A DNA stretch of 64,000 nucleotides from Chitinophaga nivalis (GTDB lineage: Bacteria > Bacteroidota > Bacteroidia > Chitinophagales > Chitinophagaceae). The translations under genes were made by a program, and so were the position numbers. Under the pieces are notes generated by a model. The model searched no databases. It saw only the letters and a list, made by a program, of their open reading frames with translations, and was not told the DNA's origin. Of the stretch, positions 43,152 through 52,286 are shown piece by piece (within the stretch, counting starts at the first letter, position 1; each line of letters opens with the position of its first letter). Location of the stretch: assembly GCF_025989125.1 (NCBI RefSeq), contig NZ_JAPDNR010000001.1, forward strand, positions 3,020,301-3,084,300, given 5' to 3'.

Positions 43152-43883
43152 TTATACAATAGGCTCTCCGGTTTCCATGTAATGCTTAAATCCCCTGATA
43201 TCTTTAATGATCATATTTTCAAAGGCCGGATTGAGCAACCACGCCAGACCGGTGCCTACATAGCCGGCCGGTGGGCGGTAGGTGATCATCACATCAATCG
43301 TGGTACCACCATTCATCGCATGTGAAAAAGCGACCCTGCCCGCCGTAGCAATCGATGAACCAGGCAATGAACGCCATCCGATCATTTCACCGGGAATCTC
43401 TTTTACAATCTCCGCATCCCAATCCAGGGTACCAATGCCACCAGGACCTTTTACTACCCAATGAGAATGAAAAGGATCTTTTTCCTCTACTGATATCAGG
43501 TGCTTCATAAACAGTGGCAGGTTATTTAACTGCCGCCAGAAGTAATACACTTCTTCCTTGGGATTGTCGATGGTTAAGGTCGTGCGGATATTTATAGCAG
43601 TCGTGTGCCGGTCCGTATTCCTTTTGCCCATAAAGCCGTTCAGTAAACAGTTGCCCGATACGCCCCGGTAAAGCAAATAACCGGCAGTCAGTATTTTCAG
43701 TAAACTGCCCAGTGGCCTTTTGTCTACCTGACTAATGGCAGCCCCTACCAGCCACGAACCGGTAAAAATAGATACAAGACGACCTTCCGTTGTTACATTG
43801 ATAAGATTGGAGCGATCGTAAAAACGCCCTGCTGCTGGCTTTGCCGGTTGGTAACCGGCTGATGTGGATGTGTAGGTATTCAT
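43152..43883 (-). CDS. DUF2892 + SRPBCC (cyclase/dehydrase-like) fusion protein
   Basis: A 243-residue protein. The N-terminal 100 residues hold a DUF2892/YgaP-type two-helix membrane region (VSIFTGSWLVGAAISQVDKR, ILTAGYLLYRGVSGNCLLNG). The C-terminal half is a START/SRPBCC lipid-binding domain (IDNPKEEVYYFWRQLNNLPL, then WDAEIVKEIPGEMIGWRSLP and DVMITYRPPAG). This fusion is common in bacteria and usually stress-associated. It is convergent with the YtxH gene. Confidence 0.85.
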   Translation of the reverse strand: MNTYTSTSAGYQPAKPAAGRFYDRSNLINVTTEGRLVSIFTGSWLVGAAISQVDKRPLGSLLKILTAGYLLYRGVSGNCLLNGFMGKRNTDRHTTAINIRTTLTIDNPKEEVYYFWRQLNNLPLFMKHLISVEEKDPFHSHWVVKGPGGIGTLDWDAEIVKEIPGEMIGWRSLPGSSIATAGRVAFSHAMNGGTTIDVMITYRPPAGYVGTGLAWLLNPAFENMIIKDIRGFKHYMETGEPIV

Positions 43884-44108
43884 ACATATGGTTTGCAGAG
43901 CATCAGCGAAAACCCTGCTTTTTTATTGGGAATAGTAAATGATTGATTTTTATAGGGATAGATATTGGATATTTTATTTTGACATGTGGAGGAATGGGGA
44001 CGGTGCGTAATTTATTACACACTATTTCCCGGGAAAAATTAAATCCCGATCCCGTTAAGAATAATTTAACTTTAGTATAATACGTTCCCCCTCAAAAATA
44101 CACCCATC

Positions 44109-44549
44109 ATGGCAACAGATTACAGACCTGCGGGCTTCCACGCACTGAACACCTACCTGAGTGTAACCGGCGCTCATCAGCTGATCGCCTTTCTGCAGGC
44201 TGCATTTGGGGCAAAGCTGGTATATGTGGCCACCGATGAAAACAATCAGGTACGCCATGCACAGCTACAGCTGGACGACTCCATGCTGGAACTCAGTGAA
44301 GCCAGTACGGCTTATCCGCCTACCACGGTCAATTTCCACTTTTATGTGAAATCCGTAGACGAAGTATACCGGAAGGCGCTACATGCCGGCGGTAGCAGCA
44401 CCATGGAACCACAGGATATGTATTACGGGGAACGTTCCTGCGGCGTAAAAGATCCCTTCGGCAATACCTGGTATATCAGTACTTTCCAGGAAGTGCTTAC
44501 CGAAGCGGAAATGAAAGCGCGTGAGGAGGCCTGGAAAGCCAAAAACTAA
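44109..44549 (+). CDS. VOC (glyoxalase/PhnB-like) family protein
   Basis: A 146-residue protein of the vicinal-oxygen-chelate superfamily. It starts YRPAGFHALNTYLSVTGAHQ, then LIAFLQAAFGAKLV, followed by NFHFYVKSVDEVYRKALHAG, the strand with QDMYYGERSCGVKDPFGNTW and a helical tail. The fold and order match PhnB-like members, whose substrate is generally unknown. It lies 58 bases before the DUF1080 gene; no clear operon signal. Confidence 0.87.
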   Translation: MATDYRPAGFHALNTYLSVTGAHQLIAFLQAAFGAKLVYVATDENNQVRHAQLQLDDSMLELSEASTAYPPTTVNFHFYVKSVDEVYRKALHAGGSSTMEPQDMYYGERSCGVKDPFGNTWYISTFQEVLTEAEMKAREEAWKAKN

Positions 44550-44607
44550 CCATGGCTTGCATTTTTCTTTGCTATCAATTATCTTGATCAGTCAAACAAA
44601 GGAACAC

Positions 44608-45456
44608 ATGAAAAAATTATTGACCACGTTATTGCTGCTGGCCGGGCTCTATACCTCCGCACAGAAAAAAACAGCACCCCATCAATGGCTCCAGCTCTTT
44701 AATGGTAAAGATCTCAAAGACTGGGATATCAAAATTTCAGGCCACGATCTCAATGATAATGTTGGCAACACTTTCCGGGTGGAAAACGGATTGCTGACAG
44801 TCAGCTATGACCATTACGATGCCTTCAATGAACAATACGGACATATCTTCTACAAGAAAAATTTCTCCGCCTACCTGTTGGTCGTGGAATACCGTTTTAC
44901 CGGCGACCAGGTGAAAGGTGGCCCGGGATGGGCATATCGCAACAGCGGTGTGATGCTGCACGGACAAACCGCTGCCAGCATGACCAAAGACCAGGACTTT
45001 CCCATATCGCTGGAAGAACAGCTGCTGGGAGGCAACGGCAAAGACGAACGTAGCACCGCTAATCTGTGTACACCAGGAACAAACGTAGTCATGAATGGAA
45101 AACTGATCACCGATCATTGTATCAGTTCTACTTCCAAAACCTATCCCGGCGACGGATGGGTACGTGCAGAAGCCCTGGTACTGCGCGATTCCGTGATCAA
45201 ACACATCGTGGAAGGAGATACGGTACTGGTATATAATAAGCCGCAAATAGGCGGTGGCAACGTATTGCATGCCAATCCGGCTGTAAAGCAGGATGGAAAA
45301 CTGTTAACAGAAGGCTCTATCAGCCTGCAAAGCGAAAGCCATCCGGTAGCTTTCCGGAAAGTAGCCTTGTTTGATCTCTCTCCCTATATGCACGATCCGG
45401 TAAAACTGCAACAGGTATTAAAACGGTTGCAACAAAGAGGGAAGGTGGAGCAATAG
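44608..45456 (+). CDS. DUF1080 (3-keto-disaccharide hydrolase) domain protein
   Basis: A 282-residue exported protein. The signal peptide (MKKLLTTLLLLAGLYTSAQK) leads into a concanavalin-like DUF1080 domain: WLQLFNGKDLKDWDIKISGH, then GWAYRNSGVMLHGQTAASMT, ISLEEQLLGGNGKDERSTAN and GSISLQSESHPVAFRKVALF. Family members act on 3-keto-sugars or bind glycans at the cell surface, and are plentiful in Bacteroidota and Planctomycetota. The start at 44608 gives the signal peptide. No sugar-uptake genes adjoin. Confidence 0.88.
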   Translation: MKKLLTTLLLLAGLYTSAQKKTAPHQWLQLFNGKDLKDWDIKISGHDLNDNVGNTFRVENGLLTVSYDHYDAFNEQYGHIFYKKNFSAYLLVVEYRFTGDQVKGGPGWAYRNSGVMLHGQTAASMTKDQDFPISLEEQLLGGNGKDERSTANLCTPGTNVVMNGKLITDHCISSTSKTYPGDGWVRAEALVLRDSVIKHIVEGDTVLVYNKPQIGGGNVLHANPAVKQDGKLLTEGSISLQSESHPVAFRKVALFDLSPYMHDPVKLQQVLKRLQQRGKVEQ

Positions 45457-45636
45457 GGAAAGCTGTATATGATGCCTGGGCCGGGGAGGTCTGGGGGGCC
45501 TGGGTGGCAGGCAGGCAGTGGCAAGGAAAAGGATACAAAGTACGATGGCTGATAAGGAATGCCGCTTCATCATACAACTGATTTAAAGGTGAACAAATCG
45601 GATTTTCCTGGTTACCTAAATTACTGAAAAAAAGAA

Positions 45637-45660
45637 AACCAGCCCTTTTTTCGGCTGGTT
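45637..45660 (-). terminator. Hairpin with leftward T tract upstream of the DUF4272 gene
   Basis: AACCAGCC / GGCTGGTT with an 8-nt loop is followed on the leftward strand by TTTTCTTTTTTT. No leftward gene ends here, so its use is unclear; it may limit antisense reading. Confidence 0.5.
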
Positions 45661-45664
45661 GGGC

Positions 45665-45672
45665 TAACTTTG
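45665..45672 (+). promoter_or_regulatory. -7 promoter box of the DUF4272 gene
   Basis: TAACTTTG matches TAnnTTTG exactly and lies 19 bases before the ATG at 45692. A -33 TTTG is not obvious. Confidence 0.5.
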
Positions 45673-45691
45673 GCCACTCGAAAAAATTGCC

Positions 45692-46912
45692 ATGGAAAAT
45701 TGTACGCTCTATACGCATGAAGTAGAAATGGAAAAAGTACTGGCCTGTGTACGGGCGCATTTTGGCGCATCTGCAGTAACAGTAAAAGGACCGGACCATA
45801 ACTGGGAAAGTATCAGTATCAGATCAGGGAAAAAATTATTACGTAAAGGAAATACCCTCTCGATAACTTATCGTCAGCGTGCGGTGCCCGGCTATGAACT
45901 CTTGTACAGCGATGATCCGGTGACCGCGAATCTGATGGGCATGCATGGTTTTGTGCAACAACTGCCGGCCGATAACCCGGCGCTGAAAGAACTGCTGCTG
46001 GCTAAAATTACGACCATCAATACGGAAATAGCGATGCAGGCGGAACCCGCATTCAACGGCGAACTCCGGGCAGTGGTGATGGAAATGGCACAGGAACTGG
46101 ATGGTATCTTTTTCAGTGAAAAGAATTTTATCTTCAATACCCCTGTGCAGGGCTTCTGGGATAAATCCGGCGCTTTGCTGCTGGATGTAAACGGACATGC
46201 CACAGCTACACACCTCGCCGTAAATATTCACGCCAAATATTTTGATGCTGCAGAAGGGCCTTCTCCGGAAGCCGCTGCCAGAAAGGATCGTAGCCTGGAG
46301 CAACTCACCGGTATGCAGGTGAAATCCAGTGTCAACCTGCCGGTTATTGTAGACGAAAATGCGGTAGTACTCCGTACCGCCAGAGAAGTGGCGGAAAGAA
46401 CAGCCATACTGGCGGCTGTAAATGCGGTGGCTTTTGGGTACCTGGATGGGAGCGAAGTCGTACAATATCTGCAGCAAAATCAGCTGTGGGATAAAACAAC
46501 AGATGCGGAAAAAACTTTCCTGGACAACCCCACTCCGGACGATAAAACCCGGGAAACCTGGAAGTGTGAAGATGTCTGGGTATTGTTATGGGCGCTGCAT
46601 AAAATTCCTTCTTTGGGTTATATCAACGACCTGTGCAACCTGGATATGGTACCGGAAACCGCTTTCCCTTTTAAAGGACCGGCATCAGATCCGGCTGCAT
46701 TTCTCAACGATGCTGTTTCCCTGCGCTCCGCTACGGAAATCCTGGATGCCAACGACCTGTATTACCGGGCCCACTGGGCTTGCGTGGATGCGCGATTGAA
46801 AGGAGAACAGGAACCGGTACACCCGGGCATCGTATATGAAAGACATTATGCCCTCAACTGGTTGATCAACTACCGTAACCAGCCATGGGACGACGTTACC
46901 TGCGATACCTGA
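45692..46912 (+). CDS. DUF4272 domain protein
   Basis: A 406-residue cytoplasmic protein. The N-terminal half has its own fold (ENCTLYTHEVEMEKVLACVR, ALLLDVNGHATATHLAVNIH). The DUF4272 domain starts at REVAERTAILAAVNAVAFGY and contains WKCEDVWVLLWALHKIPSLG, then LDANDLYYRAHWACVDARLK and YERHYALNWLINYRNQPWDD. The function is unknown; it is a common orphan in Bacteroidota. It is convergent with the DUF885 gene. Confidence 0.87.
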   Translation: MENCTLYTHEVEMEKVLACVRAHFGASAVTVKGPDHNWESISIRSGKKLLRKGNTLSITYRQRAVPGYELLYSDDPVTANLMGMHGFVQQLPADNPALKELLLAKITTINTEIAMQAEPAFNGELRAVVMEMAQELDGIFFSEKNFIFNTPVQGFWDKSGALLLDVNGHATATHLAVNIHAKYFDAAEGPSPEAAARKDRSLEQLTGMQVKSSVNLPVIVDENAVVLRTAREVAERTAILAAVNAVAFGYLDGSEVVQYLQQNQLWDKTTDAEKTFLDNPTPDDKTRETWKCEDVWVLLWALHKIPSLGYINDLCNLDMVPETAFPFKGPASDPAAFLNDAVSLRSATEILDANDLYYRAHWACVDARLKGEQEPVHPGIVYERHYALNWLINYRNQPWDDVTCDT

Positions 46913-46949
46913 TGGGTGTCATCCTATCATGAAACGGCTATAAAACATA

Positions 46950-46981
46950 ACGCCTTGCATAACAGCTGTTATGCAAGGCGT
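46950..46981. terminator. Perfect 32-nt palindrome between convergent genes
   Basis: The sequence (arms ACGCCTTGCATAACAG and CTGTTATGCAAGGCGT) is fully self-complementary with no loop, and lies midway between the two stops. It probably ends both transcripts, though the flanks are only AT-rich rather than T-tract-like. Confidence 0.6.
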
Positions 46982-47005
46982 AAATATATAAGCAGATAAT
47001 CGTGA

Positions 47006-48760
47006 CTATTTTTTCAGCATCAGCTGCCGGATATATTTTACCGGTGCACTGCCATAGCTCAGGAATTTCTCATTGAAGGTTTTCAGTTTGTAGTTACTGC
47101 CTTCCTGTTGTTTGTAAGCTTCGCGCAGGTCAATGATTTCTTTGTAGCCGGTGAAATAGCTGGTGAGCTGTACACTGGTTACACTTACTCTCTTCCATTT
47201 ACCTTCTGCTTCGGCCTGTTGCTGGAACGCTTCTTTGGTCAGCAGGTGGATGGCTTCTTCCTTACTCATATTTTTTACGTGTACGCTGTAATCCAGGATG
47301 GTATTACATACGGCACGCAGGTTCCATTTGTACCACATCAGCCACATTTCCGGCTCATCATTACCATAGCCGTTTTCCAGCATCATCTGTTCGGTGTATA
47401 CAGCCCATCCTTCAATCATGGCGCCATTGCCCATCAGTGATTTGATCAGGCTGGGAGATTGATTGGCATATACCAGCTGGGTATAGTGACCTGGAATGGC
47501 TTCGTGAATATCGAGGATCTGCAGGATGTATTGGTTGTATTCGCGCAGGTAGCTTTCTGCTCTTTCTTTCGGCCATCCTTCCAGGGAGCCTACGTTGTAG
47601 TAGGTATTACCACCTTTATCGTAGGGGCCAGGCGCGCTGATGGAAGCACCGGCAACACCCGCCATATAGGCTGGCTCTTTACGTACGACCAGTGGTTTGC
47701 TCGGATCGATATACAACAGGTCTTTTTCCTTGATAAAGGCAATCAGGGAAGGCAGTTGTTTTTCGATGGCAGATTGGAACTCTTCCGGTTTTACGTGACG
47801 TACAGAAAGCGTGTCAATCATACGGCCAACCAGTTCCAGTGAATCAGTAGGAACCGGTGTGTTGCCAAAGTATTTAGGCCACAGCTGGCGGCTGATTTTC
47901 ATCATCTCGCCATGTACAAAACGTTTGCGGGCTACCGCTGAGTCATAAATCTGGGAGGCGCTGAAAGAAGATTGTATGCTGTAGTTAAATTTCTGCTCGT
48001 ATAAAGCCTGTCCCAGCCGGAAGCTCCGGGGATTAGCCGGTTTCAGGTCTTTTAACCAGGTTGCATAGCCTTTGATGGCGGTTGCCGCTGCTTTGGCACG
48101 GGCTACTATCGTAGCTTTTTCTGCTGCAGGAATGCTGGTTTTGTTGAGAGAATCCAAAAGGTCTTTTTCAAACACAGATACACCGCCGTTATTCTGGTCG
48201 ATGGCCAGTGCGGTCAGTTCCGGCACGGGATCTTTGATCTGTTTTTTCGCGGCCTCATAGTAAGCCGGAATGTTTTGCAGGCGAATGGCGATGCTGCGCA
48301 GACGGGATTCCAGCGGGGCATAGTTCTCATTCAGGATGAAAGCAAACGTATTGCTCACATTAAAAGAGGAGGGATCCCACTCGTTGCTTTTCAACTCCTT
48401 AATACCCCACTGAGCCGATTGCAGGAAATTTTCAATCAGCTGATAATCGGTCTGGTTGGCATCCGTCAGTTTGGATTTGTCGAATGATTTTAAAGAGTCC
48501 AGCTGTTGTTGGGCAAAAGCCAATGCTGCTTTGGAAGCTGCTTCGTCGGGTACAATCAGCACGGAATCATAATTGTGATAACCCACACCGGTGGCCCAGT
48601 CAGGATTCTCTTTCCAGAGGGCATCAATAAAACGTTGCTCGTAGTTGCTGAAAGCTGCGTTGAGCGTGCTGTCTGACGCTCCTCCCTTACTACCGGTACC
48701 GGTGTTGTTACAGGCGGCCAGCGTAGCAGCTGCAGTTGCACATAGTAGGAATTTTCTCAT
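47006..48760 (-). CDS. DUF885 family lipoprotein (putative peptidase)
   Basis: A 584-residue lipoprotein with a signal peptide ending in LAACNNTG (Cys16). The mature protein is largely helical, with the DUF885 motif LDIHEAIPGHYTQLVYANQ and GWAVYTEQMMLENG near the C-terminus. HEAIPGH gives a zinc-type HExxxGH site, so a carboxypeptidase-like function is plausible, but activity has rarely been shown for the family. Length is normal. Confidence 0.88.
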   Translation of the reverse strand: MRKFLLCATAAATLAACNNTGTGSKGGASDSTLNAAFSNYEQRFIDALWKENPDWATGVGYHNYDSVLIVPDEAASKAALAFAQQQLDSLKSFDKSKLTDANQTDYQLIENFLQSAQWGIKELKSNEWDPSSFNVSNTFAFILNENYAPLESRLRSIAIRLQNIPAYYEAAKKQIKDPVPELTALAIDQNNGGVSVFEKDLLDSLNKTSIPAAEKATIVARAKAAATAIKGYATWLKDLKPANPRSFRLGQALYEQKFNYSIQSSFSASQIYDSAVARKRFVHGEMMKISRQLWPKYFGNTPVPTDSLELVGRMIDTLSVRHVKPEEFQSAIEKQLPSLIAFIKEKDLLYIDPSKPLVVRKEPAYMAGVAGASISAPGPYDKGGNTYYNVGSLEGWPKERAESYLREYNQYILQILDIHEAIPGHYTQLVYANQSPSLIKSLMGNGAMIEGWAVYTEQMMLENGYGNDEPEMWLMWYKWNLRAVCNTILDYSVHVKNMSKEEAIHLLTKEAFQQQAEAEGKWKRVSVTSVQLTSYFTGYKEIIDLREAYKQQEGSNYKLKTFNEKFLSYGSAPVKYIRQLMLKK

Positions 48761-49058
48761 TAGACTTGATTGTTGTTGATTTCAAAAGCATGCGTAATAT
48801 ACTATTAAATACTTCAATAAGAGATAAGACATGGATGGACGGAAAAGTCCGGCTGGCAGGAGTGTACCTCCCCGGATATCCCCTGGTGAAGAAGATAGGA
48901 GCAGGATTTTCCGGATCTTTTATTTACTTTTGCCCTTCATTATTAAAAACTGCAAACACTTGCGCCATGTAATATCACAGGTATATTAATAATTCCTTTC
49001 AGCCGTTCCCGCCCGGGAGCCGGCCTGTGATAATATTGTCTGATTAAAACGAAATAAC

Positions 49059-49769
49059 ATGGCCATTTCACAAAAATATGGCCGTACGTACCATTACCCT
49101 TTTTCGCCGGGAACCACCAGCGATGATCGTATTCAGCACGACTACTGGGAGTTGCTGACAAAAATCCCGGAACTGGTACATACGGAAAAACTCGACGGAG
49201 AGAATAATTGTCTCTCACGTTACGGGGTGTTTGCACGTTCGCATGCGGCCCCCACTACTTCCGCCTGGACGGAAAGTATCCGCCGTTACTGGCAAAGTAT
49301 CCGGAATGACCTGGGGCAACTCGAGATCTTCCTGGAAAATGTATATGCCATACACTCTATTACCTATAAAAACCTGGACCATCATTTTTATGTATTGGGT
49401 ATCCGGGAAGGCGACCGCTGGCTGAGCTGGGAGGAAACCCGCTTTTATGCCGCTATGCTCGATTTACCGGTAGTACCGGAAATCAAACGGATAACGCCGC
49501 CGGCTACACGCCAGGAGTTTGAAAAAGATACCCTGGCCCTGGTAAATGGCCGCGGTGCTTTTGATCCGTACGATGTGCATACCGGCCAGCCTACGGTGAT
49601 GGAAGGTATTGTATCCCGCAATGCGGCCGGTTATCCGGTAGCGGCATTTGCGGAAAATGTATTCAAGTATGTCCGCAAAGGACATGTAAAAACCGATCAG
49701 CATTGGACCCGTCACTGGCAACGTGCTGCACTAAATTATGAAGGAGGCTATCATGTGGCAGATCAGTGA
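49059..49769 (+). CDS. ATP-dependent RNA ligase
   Basis: A 236-residue nucleotidyltransferase of the covalent ligase superfamily. The adenylated Lys is in VHTEKLDGENNCL (Lys44). Motif III is LEIFLENVYAIHS, motif IV EGIVSRN (182-188), and motif V VFKYVRKGHVKT (201-212). The small size and missing OB domain fit RNA ligases that seal RNA nicks. It overlaps the next gene (HD-Pnk) by 17 bases, the same pairing as a heal-and-seal RNA repair cassette. The exact substrate (tRNA or rRNA breaks) is unknown. The 298 bp upstream show no gene. Confidence 0.88.
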   Translation: MAISQKYGRTYHYPFSPGTTSDDRIQHDYWELLTKIPELVHTEKLDGENNCLSRYGVFARSHAAPTTSAWTESIRRYWQSIRNDLGQLEIFLENVYAIHSITYKNLDHHFYVLGIREGDRWLSWEETRFYAAMLDLPVVPEIKRITPPATRQEFEKDTLALVNGRGAFDPYDVHTGQPTVMEGIVSRNAAGYPVAAFAENVFKYVRKGHVKTDQHWTRHWQRAALNYEGGYHVADQ

Positions 49770-50862
49770 AAATAAAACATGGGCATACCTGGAACGTACC
49801 TTCGATTGGGTACAGGTAATGCAGGACGTACCGCAGGATGCCCGGCATCATGCAGAAGGTAACGTGGCCGTACATACGCAGCTGGTACTGCAGCAGCTGG
49901 AACAGCTGCCGGCATACCAGGAGCTGCCGGCGCAGGAACAGGAAATTCTGTGGGCTGCCGCGTTGTTGCATGATGTAGAGAAATACAGTACTACAGTCAT
50001 CGAACCGGATGGCACGATTACTTCTGCCGGACATGCCCGGAAAGGCGCTATGAAAGCCCGGCAGATCCTTTACCGGGATATCGTCACGCCTTTCCACATC
50101 CGGGAGCAGATTGTAGCATTGGTACGCTACCACGGTTTACCCCTGTGGGTATTTGATAAGCCCGACCCGCAGAAAGCAGCGATTGCCGCCAGCCTCGAAG
50201 TAGATACGCGGCTGCTGGCATTGCTGGCCCGTGCGGATGCCCTGGGCCGTATCTGCAGCGACCAGGCCGACCTGCTGTACCGCCTGGATTGTTTTGAAGA
50301 GCTGTGCCGGGACATGCAATGCTGGGGCCAGCCCCGGGCTTTTGCCTCGGCGCATGCCCGCATGCATTACCTGCTTAGAAGCGACAGTGCCCCGGATTAT
50401 GTACCGTTTGAGCAACCTGCATTCCGCGTTATCATCATGAGCGGCCTGCCGGGTGCGGGTAAAGACACCTATGTGCGGCGGCATTATCCGCAACTGCCGG
50501 TCATCTCCCTGGACGATATCCGCCGGGAAATGAAAATAAGTCCGACCGATAAAAGCGGGAATGGCACCGTGATACAGGCAGCCAAGGAAAAGGCACGGGT
50601 ATACTTACGGGATAAGCGTGCTTTTGTGTGGAATGCCACTAATATAACCCGGCAGATGCGGGAACAGCTGATCAGTTTATTGCTCATTTATGAAGCAGCG
50701 GTCACTATTGTATATGTGGAAGTACCGGCTTCGCTTTTACTGCAGCAAAACAGGCAGCGGGAAGCAGTGGTACCGGCGCTGGCAATGGAACGGCTGATCA
50801 GTAAACTGGAAGTACCGGTCAGTACAGAGGCGCATGAAGTGGTATATGTGGTACCTGAGTAG
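49753..50862 (+). CDS. HD-Pnk: HD-domain phosphoesterase fused to polynucleotide kinase
   Basis: A 369-residue RNA end-healing enzyme. The N-terminal HD domain has HAEGNVAVHTQLVL and the metal pair in ALLHDVEKYST (His73-Asp74), with SAGHARKG and VRYHGLP following. It removes 2',3'-cyclic phosphates. The C-terminal kinase has the P-loop MSGLPGAGKDTYV (231-238) and ISLDDIRREM, and phosphorylates 5'-OH ends. The layout matches Runella HD-Pnk, a known end-healing enzyme. I chose the ATG at 49753 because AGGAGG lies six bases upstream, a rare strong Shine-Dalgarno for Bacteroidota, and it overlaps the ligase stop. Together with the ligase it forms a repair operon. Confidence 0.9.
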   Translation: MWQISENKTWAYLERTFDWVQVMQDVPQDARHHAEGNVAVHTQLVLQQLEQLPAYQELPAQEQEILWAAALLHDVEKYSTTVIEPDGTITSAGHARKGAMKARQILYRDIVTPFHIREQIVALVRYHGLPLWVFDKPDPQKAAIAASLEVDTRLLALLARADALGRICSDQADLLYRLDCFEELCRDMQCWGQPRAFASAHARMHYLLRSDSAPDYVPFEQPAFRVIIMSGLPGAGKDTYVRRHYPQLPVISLDDIRREMKISPTDKSGNGTVIQAAKEKARVYLRDKRAFVWNATNITRQMREQLISLLLIYEAAVTIVYVEVPASLLLQQNRQREAVVPALAMERLISKLEVPVSTEAHEVVYVVPE

Positions 50863-50884
50863 GGGAGCGGGTGACGGGTGGAAG

Positions 50885-50940
50885 GATTTCCGGGAAGATG
50901 CAGGAACAGCCAACAGCTGTTTTACATCTTCCGGAAAATC
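50885..50940. terminator. Imperfect hairpin between HD-Pnk and dcd
   Basis: The arms GATTTCCGGGAAGATG and CATCTTCCGGAAAATC pair with one bulge on each side. It lies between convergent genes and is the only terminator candidate there. Confidence 0.5.
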
Positions 50941-50953
50941 TTTATTGAGAGCT

Positions 50954-51490
50954 TTAGAATTCATTCTTCCACATCATACTTTCCACTGGTCTGATGGTGT
51001 GGCTGTTATATTTGGCGTTGCCTTTCTTGTTATAGAGTGTTTCCACTTCTCCTTCTACGACGAAGTAGATCAGCTGCCCGATGGGCATGCCGGCGTATAT
51101 ACGTACCGGTTGGGCGCAGGAAATTTCCAGGGTCCAGGTATTGCAGAAACCAACATCTCCTTTACCGGCAGTTGCATGAATGTCGATCCCCAGGCGGCCG
51201 GTGCTGGATTTACCTTCCAGAAAAGGCACGTGGGCATGTGTTTCGGTGTATTCTTCCGTAACACCCAGGTAAAGGGTACCCGGTTGTAATACGTAGCCTT
51301 CTGCCGGGATTTCAAAATGATCGATTTCATTGTGTTTGCGCGCATCCAGTATCCGGTCTTTGTAGGTGGCCAGGTGTTTACCCAGGTGTACATCATAGGA
51401 GTTGGTACCCAGATATTTCCGGTCGTAAGGCGCAATCACGATAGTGCCTTTTTCAATTTCCTCCAATATCCGTTTGTCTGACAGAATCAT
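50954..51490 (-). CDS. dcd: dCTP deaminase
   Basis: A 178-residue trimeric enzyme that deaminates dCTP to dUTP for thymidylate synthesis. It has the start MILSDKRILEEIEKGTIVIA, then YLGTNSYDVHLG, the active-site segment LEGKSSTGRLGIDIHATAGK followed by GDVGF, and WTLEISCAQPVRIYAGMPIG. Normal length and motifs. It is convergent with the RNA repair operon and not otherwise linked. Confidence 0.95.
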   Translation of the reverse strand: MILSDKRILEEIEKGTIVIAPYDRKYLGTNSYDVHLGKHLATYKDRILDARKHNEIDHFEIPAEGYVLQPGTLYLGVTEEYTETHAHVPFLEGKSSTGRLGIDIHATAGKGDVGFCNTWTLEISCAQPVRIYAGMPIGQLIYFVVEGEVETLYNKKGNAKYNSHTIRPVESMMWKNEF

Positions 51491-51631
51491 GATCAGGTTA
51501 TTTAGTTTTAGTGAGCTTTTGTCGGTTTTTTGATAGCAGCTGCTGTTTTTAGTGTGAATGCGAACACTAATTGCTAAAAGCTGGTAGCAAATAGCGGTTT
51601 TTTCTGCTTTTTTGCTTTAATTTGGCAAGAT

Positions 51632-52270
51632 ATGCCATTAATACGTACCATACAAATTGATGCGGATACGAAGCTGGGGGTGTGGAAGATAACAGAGGAC
51701 GAAAGCTTTTTCCGGACAAAGGTGAATATCAGCCGGGATATACATCATTTACATAAACGATTGCAGCATTTTGCCGGCAGATACCTGCTGCTGACCCTTT
51801 TCCCTGATTTCCCTATTCAGCAGATTACGGTAACTGATTCCCGTAAGCCGGTACTGGCCTGCGATAGTTACCATTTCTCTATCTCACACTGTGGCGATTA
51901 TGCAGCTGCTATTGTCAGCAAAACAGGCGCGGTGGGCATCGACATTGAAGAAATAAAAGAAAAGATAGAATGGGTGTCGCATAAGTTCCTGTCGCCGGAA
52001 GAACAAGGCTTTATGGACCTGCGCGAAACCCTGGCGCATAAAAGTATTTGCTGGAGCGCCAAAGAAGCCATGTATAAATGGTATGGCAAGGGAGGGGTTG
52101 ATTTTAAAGCGGATATGCGCCTGTATCCCTTTGTGTTTCAACATACCGGTTTTATCAGTGCCGAATTTTTGAAGCCGGATAACAATACCCGGTTATATTT
52201 GCAATACATCATAGAGAACAACCTTTGCCTCGCCTGGACGCTTCCTGCACGAGGTCTGGATAACCATTAA
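51632..52270 (+). CDS. 4'-phosphopantetheinyl transferase (Sfp type)
   Basis: A 212-residue enzyme that activates acyl- or peptidyl-carrier proteins with the 4'-phosphopantetheine arm of CoA. The N-terminal half has FHFSISHCGDYAAAIVSK-type sequence (written YHFSISHCGDYAAAIVSKTG). The metal site is AVGIDIEEIKEKIEW and the C-terminal signature is SICWSAKEAMYKWYGKGGV. It is followed 16 bases later by the shikimate kinase gene, so the two may be cotranscribed. Confidence 0.93.
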   Translation: MPLIRTIQIDADTKLGVWKITEDESFFRTKVNISRDIHHLHKRLQHFAGRYLLLTLFPDFPIQQITVTDSRKPVLACDSYHFSISHCGDYAAAIVSKTGAVGIDIEEIKEKIEWVSHKFLSPEEQGFMDLRETLAHKSICWSAKEAMYKWYGKGGVDFKADMRLYPFVFQHTGFISAEFLKPDNNTRLYLQYIIENNLCLAWTLPARGLDNH

Positions 52271-52286
52271 TTACCTGAATTACTTT

